Assembly: GCA_030528525.1 (NCBI GenBank)
Contig: JAUMYT010000007.1
Coordinates: 1-64,000, forward strand
DNA: 64,000 bases
Reading direction: 5' to 3'
DNA from: Pasteurellaceae bacterium
GTDB taxonomy: Bacteria > Pseudomonadota > Gammaproteobacteria > Enterobacterales > Pasteurellaceae
Shown here: positions 16,338-25,787 of the stretch, one piece after another
How the letters are laid out: each line of letters starts with the position of its first letter
How positions within the stretch are numbered: position 1 is the stretch's first letter
Notes under the pieces: model-generated
Told to the model about the DNA's origin: nothing
The model's database searches: none
What the model saw: only the letters and a program-made list of their open reading frames with translations
Translations under genes and position numbers: made by a program

Positions 16338-17719
16338 AAATTGCCTAGCACTCGCTCAATTTCGGTTAAATCGGTTTTGCCTTCAGCAAGTTTCTGTTTG
16401 GCACTGTCGAGTAAGGTCACAAAATCTAAGCAAGCGGTCTGTTTATCAAAGGATTTTCCATTTCGGCTGAAACATTGATAGACCCCAATTCGTCCTTTGT
16501 AGCCTTGGTGGCAATGTTCACAGCCTTTTCCACCACATTTTGAGCAACATTTCCGAACGAGCCGTTGAGCAATCACTAACAGCAGAGCGTTGCTGATTTC
16601 GTACTCGTGAATGCCAAGTTGTTGCAAGCGTTCAATCGCAGAAGGGGCATCATTGGTGTGCAAGGTCGATAGCACCAAATGTCCTGTTTGAGCGGCTCGT
16701 AAGGCGATTTTGGCACTCTCTTCATCACGAATTTCGCCTAGCATTATCACATCAGGATCTTGGCGTAAAAAGGTGCGGAGCAGTTGGCTAAAATCCAGTT
16801 GAATGGCTCGATTGACTTGGGTTTGAATCAAGCCTTCAATCTCAATTTCAATCGGATCTTCTGCGGTCAAGATATGTTTATCTATTTGATTTAATTGGCT
16901 TAATGCACTGTAAAGGGTAATGCTTTTGCCACTGCCTGTCGGACCTGTCACCAAAATCAGTCCTTGTGGTTGTTTTAAGGCGTGGAGTAAGGTGGCTTTT
17001 TGTTCGGAAGTGAAACCGAGTTCTAAAAAATCAAAATCGGTCGGTTTGTTTTTCTGCAATCGCAATACCATTTTTTCGCCGTGATGGGTTGGCAAGGTCG
17101 AAACCCGAAAATCCAGCGTTTCCGATAAGGCGGTGGTAAAGCTAAATTGTCCGTCTTGAGGCAGGCGAGATTCACTAATATCCAGTTTTGCCAACAGTTT
17201 GAGGCGAGAAATCATACGGCTAGTTAAATGGGAGGCGAGCTGTTTGTAAATATGCAATACGCCGTCAATCCGCAAACGGATCAACAGCCCATTTTTCTGC
17301 GGTTCAAGATGAATATCGGACACATTTTGTGCCAAACAGAATTTAAACAGATTGTCTAAAAGCTGAATAATCGGATCAAGCCGATCGATCTCAGGTTGTT
17401 CCTGAGTCGGGTAGAGATTCTGCTCATCGTGATAAAACGGCTCAGTTTCGGGCGAAAGGGCATTGAGCAGATATTTCAGCTCATCGGTTTCGACCAGCAC
17501 GGGTTCAATCCGTTTATTTACTAAAAACGCAAAAATTTCACAGGCGTTGAGATTTTTCTCGTCATCAATGGCGAGCCACAGGCAATCAGCCGTTTCTTGC
17601 ACGGGCAGGGCGAGATAACGTTGCAGAACCTGCTTTTCCTGACAATTCCATTGCCACAATTGGTCGGAAATCTCGAAAACTTTCTGTGTTGCTCGTTCGC
17701 AAATAGCGTATTGAGGCAT
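16334..17719 (-). CDS. pilB: Type IV pilus assembly ATPase PilB
   Basis: 461 residues; cytoplasmic motor that drives pilus extension or the competence pseudopilus. Motifs: LEPQKNGLLIRLRIDG, Walker A GPTGSGKS (about 263), Walker B region DPDVIMLGEIRD, TLHTNDAPSAIERL, and a tetracysteine zinc site CCSKCGGKGCEHC near the C-terminus. The last codons (VLGNL, then TAG) run into a family 1 repeat that provides the stop, so the C-terminus may be shortened or replaced compared with relatives. Confidence 0.95.
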   Translation of the reverse strand: MPQYAICERATQKVFEISDQLWQWNCQEKQVLQRYLALPVQETADCLWLAIDDEKNLNACEIFAFLVNKRIEPVLVETDELKYLLNALSPETEPFYHDEQNLYPTQEQPEIDRLDPIIQLLDNLFKFCLAQNVSDIHLEPQKNGLLIRLRIDGVLHIYKQLASHLTSRMISRLKLLAKLDISESRLPQDGQFSFTTALSETLDFRVSTLPTHHGEKMVLRLQKNKPTDFDFLELGFTSEQKATLLHALKQPQGLILVTGPTGSGKSITLYSALSQLNQIDKHILTAEDPIEIEIEGLIQTQVNRAIQLDFSQLLRTFLRQDPDVIMLGEIRDEESAKIALRAAQTGHLVLSTLHTNDAPSAIERLQQLGIHEYEISNALLLVIAQRLVRKCCSKCGGKGCEHCHQGYKGRIGVYQCFSRNGKSFDKQTACLDFVTLLDSAKQKLAEGKTDLTEIERVLGNL

Positions 17720-17739
17720 ACACTCTCCTTAAGTAGGTG

Positions 17740-17773
17740 ACAAGGGGGTGAGAAACTCAGCGATTTTGTCAAA
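17740..17773 (+). repeat. Uptake-signal-like element between pilB and pilA
   Basis: ACAAGGGGGTGAGAAA with tail ATTTTGTCAAAA (GTCAAA in place of GCAAA). A following CCCCCTT may pair with the core to form a weak hairpin after pilA. Confidence 0.7.
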
Positions 17774-17804
17774 AAGTAATGCCCCCTTATATTCACTTAT
17801 CAGG

Positions 17805-18263
17805 CTATTCCTGTGGCGATGCACTGACACTGTTGCAAAAATTGGCAGGGAAAACATCGGCGTCACCCACACAAGCGGTTGTCCAAGACATCACATTATT
17901 TGTAAAAGTGGGTGTCAGGGTGTAACTCATTTTGTCTAGCGTACTTTTTCCTGTCACCGTAATTGCACCATTACTCACTGTAATGGATTTTACATACTTC
18001 GTGTTATTATCCCCTTTTGCGGCTTGAATCCCATTGCTGCCTGCATCGCAACCTTTTGTCTCCCCTTTATTGTAGATACAAATTTCCACATCCGATTTAT
18101 AAGAGGCGGAGGCTTGCAACAGCTCGGAAATCGCCGCTTTTTTGGTGTAATTACTATAAGTCGGAATCGCAATAGTAGCGAGAATGGCAATGATTGCGAC
18201 CACAATCATCAATTCAATCAGGGTAAAAGCCCGTTTCAAAGGGCGAATAAATGTTGTCATCAT
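17805..18263 (-). CDS. pilA: Type IV pilin (PilA/ApfA-like)
   Basis: 152 residues from the second-choice ATG at 18263, which follows AAGGA; the frame opens at 18299 but lacks a site there. Prepilin leader [12 protein letters not shown] is cleaved before [17 protein letters not shown], with Glu5 present. Ala at the -1 position instead of Gly is also found in ApfA of Actinobacillus pleuropneumoniae. Two cysteine pairs ([11 protein letters not shown] and [13 protein letters not shown]) form the usual disulfide loops. First gene of pilABCD; a CRP-S site lies 92 bases upstream. Confidence 0.95.
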   Translation of the reverse strand: MMTTFIRPLKRAFTLIELMIVVAIIAILATIAIPTYSNYTKKAAISELLQASASYKSDVEICIYNKGETKGCDAGSNGIQAAKGDNNTKYVKSITVSNGAITVTGKSTLDKMSYTLTPTFTNNVMSWTTACVGDADVFPANFCNSVSASPQE

Positions 18264-18342
18264 CTGTTCCTTCTGGTTAGGCGTAGAATTTACGCTCAAT
18301 CAGTTTGCAAGTTTTTAGAAAAAAATCGACCAGCAAAACTGA

Positions 18343-18367
18343 TTTTTACGATCTGTGTCGCAAAAAT
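18343..18367 (-). promoter_or_regulatory. CRP-S (Sxy-dependent) site upstream of pilA
   Basis: TACGA-N6-TCGCA within flanking T and A runs. pilABCD is a known CRP-S operon in H. influenzae, so this copy supports reading the two similar sites in the window the same way. No strong -10 box is visible downstream. Confidence 0.8.
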
Positions 18368-18446
18368 AGAAAACTTTTCCTGTTTATTTACACAGTATTT
18401 TTTGTTACCATTTCGCCAATTTTGAACAGCAAACTAAGGGATAAAA

Positions 18447-19826
18447 ATGGCAAAAGCACCAAAAACCGCCTATGTGTGCAGTGATTGTGGCGAAGAATAT
18501 GCCAAATGGATGGGGCAATGTCGCTCCTGTATGGCGTGGAACACGATTAGCGAAGTGCGATTGATTTCTGCTAAACAAGAGAGCAAAGGCGACCGTTTTA
18601 GTGGTTATGCAGGCGAAACCTCGGGCAAAATTCAAAAATTATCGGAAATTGATCTGCAAGAAGTTCCCCGTTTTTCCAGTGGATTCAATGAGTTAGATAG
18701 GGTTCTCGGCGGCGGCATTGTACCGGGCAGTGCGATTTTGATTGGCGGACACCCTGGGGCAGGGAAAAGTACCTTGTTACTGCAAGTGATGTGCGGTTTA
18801 TCCAGCCAAATTCCGACCTTGTATGTAACGGGCGAGGAATCATTGCAACAAGTGGCAATGCGGGCAAACCGTTTGGGCTTGCCAACGGAGCATCTGAAAA
18901 TGCTTTCGGAAACGTCCGTAGAGCATATTTGTAACCTTGCTGATCAAGAAAAACCGAAGTTGATTGTGGTCGATTCCATTCAAGTGATGCACCTTGCGGA
19001 TATTCAATCGTCCCCAGGCAGCGTGGCACAGGTGCGTGAATGTGCGTCTTTCTTAACACGTTATGCCAAAACTCGCCAAGTGGCGATCATTATGGTGGGA
19101 CACGTCACCAAAGACGGCACGCTGGCAGGGCCGAAAGTGTTAGAGCATTGCATCGACTGTTCTATTTTGCTTGAAGGCGAATCAGATTCTCGCTACCGCA
19201 CTTTGCGTAGCCATAAAAACCGTTTTGGTGCGGTCAATGAACTGGGCGTATTTGCGATGACCGAGCAAGGTTTGCGAGAAGTGAAAAATCCGTCGGCGAT
19301 TTTTCTCAGTCGTAGTGAAGAGCTGACTTCAGGCAGTTCGGTGATGGTGCTGTGGGAAGGCACACGTCCGCTGTTAGTGGAAATTCAGGCGTTAGTCGAT
19401 CACTCAATGCTTGCTAATCCACGTCGTGTGGCGGTGGGCTTAGAACAAAATCGATTGTCGTTGTTGCTTGCTGTGTTGCACCGCCACGGCGGATTGCAAA
19501 TGTCCGATCAAGATGTGTTTGTGAATGTGGTCGGTGGCGTGAAAGTGACCGAAACCAGTGCCGATTTAGCATTGCTAATGGCGTTGGTCTCCAGTTTTCG
19601 CAATCGCCCCTTGCCGCAGGATTTAGTGATTTTTGGTGAAGTCGGTTTAGGTGGCGAAATCCGCCCTGTGCCAAGCGGACAAGAACGCATTGCGGAAGCG
19701 GCTAAACACGGTTTTAAACGAGCGATTATCCCAGCAGGTAACGCCCCGAAAAAAGCGATTAAGGATATGCAAGTGTTTACCGTGAAAAAGCTCAGCCAAG
19801 CGTTGGAGATTTTGTCGGATTTGTAA
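18447..19826 (+). CDS. radA: DNA repair/recombination ATPase RadA (Sms)
   Basis: 459 residues. Branch-migration helicase in homologous recombination. N-terminal zinc finger CSDCGEEYAKWMGQCRSC (residues 10-27), Walker A GGHPGAGKST near 105, the RadA-specific KNRFG motif in RSHKNRFGAVNE near 252, and a C-terminal Lon-protease-like domain (VNVVGGVKVTETSADLA). ATG follows AAGGGAT. Divergent from pilA, so transcription from the 150-base gap goes both ways. Confidence 0.97.
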   Translation: MAKAPKTAYVCSDCGEEYAKWMGQCRSCMAWNTISEVRLISAKQESKGDRFSGYAGETSGKIQKLSEIDLQEVPRFSSGFNELDRVLGGGIVPGSAILIGGHPGAGKSTLLLQVMCGLSSQIPTLYVTGEESLQQVAMRANRLGLPTEHLKMLSETSVEHICNLADQEKPKLIVVDSIQVMHLADIQSSPGSVAQVRECASFLTRYAKTRQVAIIMVGHVTKDGTLAGPKVLEHCIDCSILLEGESDSRYRTLRSHKNRFGAVNELGVFAMTEQGLREVKNPSAIFLSRSEELTSGSSVMVLWEGTRPLLVEIQALVDHSMLANPRRVAVGLEQNRLSLLLAVLHRHGGLQMSDQDVFVNVVGGVKVTETSADLALLMALVSSFRNRPLPQDLVIFGEVGLGGEIRPVPSGQERIAEAAKHGFKRAIIPAGNAPKKAIKDMQVFTVKKLSQALEILSDL

Positions 19827-19827
19827 T

Positions 19828-19861
19828 GCAAGGGGACAGATCTTGCCCAAAAAGTGCAAAA
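19828..19861 (+). repeat. Uptake-signal-like element (AGATCT subtype) after radA
   Basis: GCAAGGGGACAGATCTTG with tail AAAAAGTGCAAAA; starts just after the radA stop. Confidence 0.7.
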
Positions 19862-19901
19862 TCTAGTGAATAGATCAGGCTGCGGTTAACAGCCACGTTT
19901 T

Positions 19902-19994
19902 GTAGGGGCGTATTGCATACGCCCATTACATTTTATGTTTTTCACAGCTCATTGAGTATTCACAGTTTTTGGGACGTATGCAATACGTCCCTAC
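19902..19994. repeat. Palindromic repeat family 2 (GTATGCAATAC type), copy 2
   Basis: GTAGGGGCGTATTGCATACG (from 19902) and GGGACGTATGCAATACGTCC (from 19971), the same two hairpins as at 3851-3938 but in the opposite order. They lie between radA and the convergent dppA-like gene. Confidence 0.85.
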
Positions 19995-20055
19995 ATTTAT
20001 GAAGGATTTAATCAGCCCTTTGTTCGATGATTTTAAATCATTCAATGATGATCTA

Positions 20056-21648
20056 TCAGTCTTTCAAGCTGACAGAATAGAACGGCGTGTAGCCAAACGG
20101 ATTTTGTACAAAGCCTTCGACACGTTTGCTTAACGGCACATAGTTGATGGCGTGAGCAAGCGGAATAATCGGGCTATGTTTTTGCCAGATGCCAAGGGCT
20201 TGTTGGTAAAGCTCCGCACGTTTTTCAGGCTGTTGAATTTGCGAAGCCTGTTGGATCAACTGCTCAAATTCATCGTTTGTCCAGCGAGAGTAGTTCGTAC
20301 CTGGGATGTTCTCTTTGCTAAACAGTGGGAACAAGAAGTTATCTGGATCGCCATTGCGACTCGTCCAACCGTAAGTCCCAGCGTGGAACTCGCCTTCACG
20401 GGTGCGTTTGTTGAAGTCTGCCCACTCGTGGGTGACTAATTTTGCTTTCACGCCGATTTTCGCCCAGTCCGCTTGGATAATTTCTGCGGTACGGCGTGGA
20501 TTTGGGTTAGATGGTCGCACCACAGGTTGCACCCAAATTTCCGTTTCAAAGCCGTTCGGATAGCCTGCTTCCGCCAATAACGCTTTGGCTTTGTCTAAAT
20601 CAAACTCGTATTGTGGCAAGTTAGCATCATAGCCTAACACAGACGGTGGGAACGGATTGCGAGCTACCGCACCGCCACCTTGATACACCGCTTCCACAAT
20701 CGATTTTTTGTCGGTGGCGTAGTGTAACGCTTGGCGGACTTTCTCATTTGCCAATTCAGGTTTGGTGGTATTCAAACCTAGATAGGCTAAATTCAATCCT
20801 TCACGTTCCAGCAAGTTCACTTTCGGATCTTGTTTCATCTGCGGAATATCAGAAATATTCGGGAAATCAATCACATCACAGTCGCCTGCTTTAAGTTTAG
20901 CGTAACGGGTTGTTGCATCAGGCGTAATGCTGAAAATCAAACGTTCAAACTTCGCTTTGCCTTTCCAATAGTTTGGATTTGCCACATAACGCACGGCGTG
21001 ATCCGTTTGATACACTTGGAATACAAATGGACCTGTGCCGATTGGCTCTTGATCAAGCACTTCAGGTTTTCCTTCCTTGAGGAGTTGATCCGCATACTCT
21101 TTGGAGTAAATCGACAAGAAATCCATCGCCAAAATACTGCTAAACGGCGTGCTTGGCTTGTTCAAATGGATTTTCACGGTGTAATCGTCCACTTTTTCAA
21201 TGTTTTTGAACAGTTTTGGCAAGTTCATCCAGTTGAAATAGAAATAGGTGCCGCCTGAAACTTGATGGTAAGGGTGATTTTTATCCGCTTGGCGTTCAAA
21301 TGAAAAAATCACATCGTCCGCATTGAATGGGCGAGTTGGTTTAAAACGCTTGTTGGAATGAAATTCTACCCCTTGGCGTAAATGCAAGGTGTAGGTCAAG
21401 CCGTCTTCACTCACTTCCCATTTCTCTGCCAAACTCGGTTCGACTTCAATTTTGCCTGGTTTGAAATCGAGCAAACGGTTGTAAATTTGCTGTGAGCTGG
21501 CATTGAAATCATTGGCATCATTGGTAATCGCAGGACTGAGTTTCATCGGTGGAGTTGCCACACAGTTCAGTAGTGTGTTGGCAGGGGCGGCATACGCTGA
21601 GACTGCGGTGAAAAGAGATAAAGCTAAAAAAGATTTGGTTAAACGCAT
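20056..21648 (-). CDS. Periplasmic peptide/heme-type substrate-binding protein (DppA/HbpA-like)
   Basis: 530 residues from MRLTKSFLALSLFTAVSAYA, a signal peptidase I type leader; the ATG at 21648 follows GGAG. Family 5 solute-binding protein: YNRLLDFKPG, LHLRQGVEFHSNKRFKPTR, FNADDVIFSFERQ, GTGPFVF, ITPDATTRYAKLKAGDCD and GDPDNFLFPLF are all DppA-type. Haemophilus HbpA/GbpA is a close relative but a lipoprotein; this one has no lipobox. No permease or ATPase genes are adjacent, so it must work with a transporter encoded elsewhere. The ligand (dipeptide, heme or glutathione) cannot be told. Confidence 0.88.
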   Translation of the reverse strand: MRLTKSFLALSLFTAVSAYAAPANTLLNCVATPPMKLSPAITNDANDFNASSQQIYNRLLDFKPGKIEVEPSLAEKWEVSEDGLTYTLHLRQGVEFHSNKRFKPTRPFNADDVIFSFERQADKNHPYHQVSGGTYFYFNWMNLPKLFKNIEKVDDYTVKIHLNKPSTPFSSILAMDFLSIYSKEYADQLLKEGKPEVLDQEPIGTGPFVFQVYQTDHAVRYVANPNYWKGKAKFERLIFSITPDATTRYAKLKAGDCDVIDFPNISDIPQMKQDPKVNLLEREGLNLAYLGLNTTKPELANEKVRQALHYATDKKSIVEAVYQGGGAVARNPFPPSVLGYDANLPQYEFDLDKAKALLAEAGYPNGFETEIWVQPVVRPSNPNPRRTAEIIQADWAKIGVKAKLVTHEWADFNKRTREGEFHAGTYGWTSRNGDPDNFLFPLFSKENIPGTNYSRWTNDEFEQLIQQASQIQQPEKRAELYQQALGIWQKHSPIIPLAHAINYVPLSKRVEGFVQNPFGYTPFYSVSLKD

Positions 21649-21892
21649 TGTTGTTCTCCATAAAAAATTGTGCAAAAAATACCAAAAAAAGCCAAGATTT
21701 GAAATAACTAAAAAGACTAAGGTATAACATATTTTTAACATTAGAAGAAATAACAGACAATCAAGAGCTGAAAATTTTACTTAGATCATATTTTATTTTG
21801 ATCGATGTTGTTGTGTTCAAGCTAATCATTATGATTCCGCTCGTTTTGGAGTATTCCTTTCATTTTTTATTTTGTGTGTGTGGAGTTTAGTT

Positions 21893-23122
21893 ATGGAACA
21901 ACATTCATCAAAACGTTTTTCATTAACGTGGGTTTTAAATTTATTTGGTACAGCTGTTGGAGCGGGCGTGCTGTTTTTACCGATCAATGCAGGAATGAGT
22001 GGCTTTTATCCGCTGGTGATGATGACCTTATTGGTCGGGCCGATGACCTATCTTGCTCATCGAGGCTTGGCACGTTTTGTACTGTCCTCTCAGCAACCAG
22101 GTAGCAATATTACCGATGTGGTGCGTGAACATTTTGGCGTTGGAGCAGGAAAATTAATTACCTTGCTCTATTTTTTTGCCATTTTTCCTATTTTGTTAAT
22201 TTACGGGGTTGGGATTACGAATACCGTTACCTCTTTTATTGAAAACCAACTGCATTTGAGCGCACCGCCGAGAATCGTCTTGTCGTTTGTGCTGATTGCG
22301 GTGATGATCAGCATTATGCTGTTAAGTGAAGCGACAATGTTGAAAATTACCACCTATTTGGTTTATCCCTTGGTCGCCATTTTAGTTGGGCTTTCGCTCT
22401 ATCTGATTCCACATTGGAACGGTGCGGCGTTAAGCCAAATGCCAACGTTCGGTGATTTTAGTTTAACCCTTTGGCTCACTATTCCGGTGTTGGTTTTTGC
22501 CTTTAACCACTCGCCAGCTATCTCGTCTTTTGCTCTTTCGCAACAAAAATTCTATCGAGATCCTGAACAAACCGAGAAAGCAGCAAGCAAAGTGCTACGT
22601 TCTACGGCAGGTATTTTGGTGTTATTTGTGATGTTCTTTGTCTTTAGTTGTGTATTAACCTTAACGCCAGAAGAGTTATTGCAAGCCAAAGCCCAAAATA
22701 TTTCGATTTTGTCTTATTTGGCGAATAAATTTGATAACCCCGTGATTTCCTATTTTGGGCCTTTCGTGGCATTTTTAGCGATTGGTAGCTCGTTTTTTGG
22801 GCATTATTTAGGAGCAAGAGAAGGCTTAGAAGGGTTGGTGAATCAACTGCGTGATAAACCCATTCAATCTAACATTTTCCGTAAAATCACCGCGGTAGTT
22901 TTCTTCATTGTGATTTGGCTTGTCGCCACCTTAAACCCAAGTATTCTTGGCTTTATCGAAAGTTTAGGCGGCCCAATCATCGCAATGATTCTGTTTATTA
23001 TGCCGATGTATGCGATCCGTAAAATTCCAAGTTTGGCGAAATACCAAGGTCAAATCAGCAATGTGTTTGTGGTAGTGATGGGTTTGGTGGCGATTTCTGC
23101 GATAGTGTACGGCTTGTTTTAA
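21893..23122 (+). CDS. sdaC: Serine/proton symporter SdaC
   Basis: 409 residues from [10 protein letters not shown]; the ATG at 21893 follows GGAG, whereas the frame start at 21872 has no such site. HAAAP-family transporter of the inner membrane, about 11 hydrophobic segments, starting with [20 protein letters not shown]. SdaC brings serine into the cell for SdaA, which is encoded 40 bases downstream: together they form a serine-catabolism operon. Confidence 0.94.
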   Translation: MEQHSSKRFSLTWVLNLFGTAVGAGVLFLPINAGMSGFYPLVMMTLLVGPMTYLAHRGLARFVLSSQQPGSNITDVVREHFGVGAGKLITLLYFFAIFPILLIYGVGITNTVTSFIENQLHLSAPPRIVLSFVLIAVMISIMLLSEATMLKITTYLVYPLVAILVGLSLYLIPHWNGAALSQMPTFGDFSLTLWLTIPVLVFAFNHSPAISSFALSQQKFYRDPEQTEKAASKVLRSTAGILVLFVMFFVFSCVLTLTPEELLQAKAQNISILSYLANKFDNPVISYFGPFVAFLAIGSSFFGHYLGAREGLEGLVNQLRDKPIQSNIFRKITAVVFFIVIWLVATLNPSILGFIESLGGPIIAMILFIMPMYAIRKIPSLAKYQGQISNVFVVVMGLVAISAIVYGLF

Positions 23123-23162
23123 ACCAAGTAAAATAAGCAAATTTCGGATTATTGATAACATT

Positions 23163-24542
23163 ATGATTAGCGTATTTGATATGTTTAAAGTGGGAATTGG
23201 CCCCTCCAGTTCTCACACTGTTGGACCGATGAAAGCGGCAAAAGCGTTTATTGATGAATTAAAAGATAGCAATCTGTTGGCGGAAACAGATCGCTTGCAA
23301 GTCGATGTCTATGGTTCGCTCGCCTTAACGGGGCGGGGGCATAGCACCGATATTGCAATCATTATGGGGCTGATGGGCTATCTGCCAGATAATGTTGAGA
23401 TTGAGCGAATTGAATCGGTGATTGCTGATCTCAAAGAAAATCAGCAACTGGTGGTGGCGGAAGCAGATAGCCAACACGCTAAAACTTTGCGTTTTGATTT
23501 CTTTGCCGATATGCCGTTCCATTACGATTTCTTGCCACGCCATGAAAATGGCGTGATTTTCAAGGCATTTTCAGGTGAGAAGGTTTTGCTTGAGAAAACC
23601 TATTATTCCATCGGCGGCGGTTTTATCGTCTCGGACGAAAATTTCGACAGCGAAAAACAAGCCAGCGTAGAAGTGCCGTTCCCGTACAAAAATGCGGCGG
23701 ATTTGCTTAAACATTGCCAAGAGCAAGGCTTGCCGTTAGCCAGTTTAATGTGGCGAAACGAATTGGCATTGCGTTCCAAACAAGAGATCAGCGACTATTT
23801 AGCCAACATTTGGCAAGCGATGGATAACTGCATTCAAAATGGCTTGCATAAAGAAGGCTTGCTGCCTGGTCCACTCAAAGTGGTTCGCCGTGCGGCAGCA
23901 CTTCGCCGCACGTTGGAAGCGACCGATAAACTCAATAACGACCCCATGCAGATTATCGACTGGGTAAATCTGTATGCCTTGGCGGTGAATGAAGAAAATG
24001 CGGCGGGCGGTCGGGTGGTCACCGCCCCAACCAACGGAGCCTGCGGTATTGTGCCTGCAGTATTGGCTTACTATCGCCAGTTTGTCGGCGAACTCACGCC
24101 TGAAACTATTGAGCGTTACTTCTTGGCGTGTAGTGCGATTGGCTCGCTGTATAAAATGAACGCCTCAATTTCGGGGGCGGAAGTCGGTTGTCAAGGCGAA
24201 GTCGGTGTTGCTTGCTCAATGGCAGCAGCGGGCTTGGCGGAAATTATGGGCGGTTCGCCCGATCAAGTCTGCATTGCCGCTGAAATTGCGATGGAGCACA
24301 ATCTCGGCTTAACCTGCGACCCCGTTGGCGGACAAGTGCAAGTGCCGTGCATTGAACGCAATGCGATTGCTTCAGTGAAAGCGATCAACGCCTGCCGAAT
24401 GGCGTTACGCCTCACGTCAAAGCCTCGTGTGAGCTTGGATAAAGTGATCGAAACGATGTACGAAACGGGCAAAGATATGAACGCAAAATACCGTGAAACG
24501 TCCACGGGCGGCTTGGCAATCAAAATTGTGCCGTGTGATTAA
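23163..24542 (+). CDS. sdaA: L-serine ammonia-lyase (iron-sulfur type)
   Basis: Converts L-serine to pyruvate and ammonia. 459 residues: N-terminal beta domain ([20 protein letters not shown]) and C-terminal alpha domain. Cysteines that hold the [4Fe-4S] cluster are in the family motifs NGACGIVPA (about 289), [20 protein letters not shown] and [14 protein letters not shown]. No strong ribosome binding site is visible before ATG, so translation may depend on coupling to sdaC. Confidence 0.96.
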   Translation: MISVFDMFKVGIGPSSSHTVGPMKAAKAFIDELKDSNLLAETDRLQVDVYGSLALTGRGHSTDIAIIMGLMGYLPDNVEIERIESVIADLKENQQLVVAEADSQHAKTLRFDFFADMPFHYDFLPRHENGVIFKAFSGEKVLLEKTYYSIGGGFIVSDENFDSEKQASVEVPFPYKNAADLLKHCQEQGLPLASLMWRNELALRSKQEISDYLANIWQAMDNCIQNGLHKEGLLPGPLKVVRRAAALRRTLEATDKLNNDPMQIIDWVNLYALAVNEENAAGGRVVTAPTNGACGIVPAVLAYYRQFVGELTPETIERYFLACSAIGSLYKMNASISGAEVGCQGEVGVACSMAAAGLAEIMGGSPDQVCIAAEIAMEHNLGLTCDPVGGQVQVPCIERNAIASVKAINACRMALRLTSKPRVSLDKVIETMYETGKDMNAKYRETSTGGLAIKIVPCD

Positions 24543-24594
24543 TCACCTATCATTTCTCCATTCCCCCTTATTGTCATGGCGTTGAACTTGGCAT

Positions 24595-24628
24595 ACAAGG
24601 GGGTGAGAAAATAGCAGATTTTGCAAAA
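24595..24628 (+). repeat. Uptake-signal-like element between sdaA and mltA
   Basis: ACAAGGGGGTGAGAAAA with tail GATTTTGCAAAA. It abuts the mltA stop between two convergent genes. Confidence 0.75.
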
Positions 24629-25720
24629 TTATTGCAGTACCCAAACGCGTCCGTAATGTTTCATCAAACCCGCTTGGTGTCCTGCTGCCTCTCCAATACC
24701 TTGGTAAAGGTCAAAATGCTGACCTTTCACTGCACCGCCTCGATCAAGGGCAACCATTAAGCGTAATTGGTGTTGACCTGTCCAGTTGCCTTGTTGATCA
24801 ATTAATGGCATTTCGACTAACAACACATTGCCACTTGGCACCAATCGTGTATCAGACGCTACAGAAGCCAGTGCAATTAAGGGTACTTGGGCAGAGCCTT
24901 TCACATCTGCGGTATGATCATGTCTGAAATAGACAAAGGATTGATTCTGCTCAAGTAACGCCTGCAAGCGGTGTGGGTTTCTCGCTGCCCAAGCCCGAAT
25001 AGTCTGTTTTGAAACGAGTTCTTTCGGTATTTCGCCTGCCTCAGCCAATAAACGCCCGATACTCGTGTAGGCGTAGCCATTTTTTCCACTATATGCGAGA
25101 TGACGAAGTTGCCCGTTACCTAAATCAACAAAGCCACTGCCTTGTACTTCAAACAGGAAATTATCTAGCAGAGAGTTGCTGTAAGCTAACTCTAGCCCTT
25201 GACCATACAAGGCACCCTGATAAATTTCACGGCGAGTGTATTTTTTCTTGCCTTTCGGCATGGCGTAAATCGGATGGCGGAATTCGCCTTGCGGTGTCAG
25301 TCTTGCTTGAATGACTGGGGCGAAATAACCTGTCATTAACACATTTTGAAATCCATCTTCTCCCCGCATCTGATAGCTCACTAAGCCATATTGAGCAAGC
25401 TGTTGGATATTCGCTCCATTTTGCACCCAAGCAGTGATTTTGCGATAAGTGTGACCAAAGGTGGCGGAGAGTTTTCCTGAATGACGGTAAATTTGATTGA
25501 GTTGGGCAAGAAAATCTTGTGAGTTAGCAATTTTGCCCTGAGCATTTACGTTTGCTGTGGCAAAATGTGGAATATGAGCCGGTACAAAAGCTCTGCCTTG
25601 CACAATCGCACCAAATTTGGCGTTACCTTGTGTGGGTGGTGAAGGGCTGTGGCTACAACCTGCTAAAAGTAATGCACCTGCGGTGAGATAAGTGAATGAT
25701 TTAAACGCTTTCCAAGCCAT
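24629..25720 (-). CDS. mltA: Membrane-bound lytic murein transglycosylase A
   Basis: Outer-membrane lipoprotein that cleaves peptidoglycan to 1,6-anhydromuropeptides. 363 residues; lipobox LLAGC at about residues 18-22. Family motifs: GYFAPVIQARLTPQGEFRHP, IYAMPKGK, AYSNSLLDNFLFEVQGSG, and the C-terminal 3D-type domain MVALDRGGAVKGQHFDLYQG with the catalytic Asp region. AGGATC precedes ATG. Confidence 0.95.
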   Translation of the reverse strand: MAWKAFKSFTYLTAGALLLAGCSHSPSPPTQGNAKFGAIVQGRAFVPAHIPHFATANVNAQGKIANSQDFLAQLNQIYRHSGKLSATFGHTYRKITAWVQNGANIQQLAQYGLVSYQMRGEDGFQNVLMTGYFAPVIQARLTPQGEFRHPIYAMPKGKKKYTRREIYQGALYGQGLELAYSNSLLDNFLFEVQGSGFVDLGNGQLRHLAYSGKNGYAYTSIGRLLAEAGEIPKELVSKQTIRAWAARNPHRLQALLEQNQSFVYFRHDHTADVKGSAQVPLIALASVASDTRLVPSGNVLLVEMPLIDQQGNWTGQHQLRLMVALDRGGAVKGQHFDLYQGIGEAAGHQAGLMKHYGRVWVLQ

Positions 25721-25787
25721 AACAAGATCCTATTAAGTCAAAAAATTCTCGCTAGGATAGCAAAAAAATGAAGTAGCGGAAATCGTC

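Noticed and set aside
21783..21805. GATCA ... TGATC inverted repeat between the dppA-like gene and sdaC
   Set aside because: Arms are only five bases in AT-rich DNA and match no regulator motif I know; likely chance.
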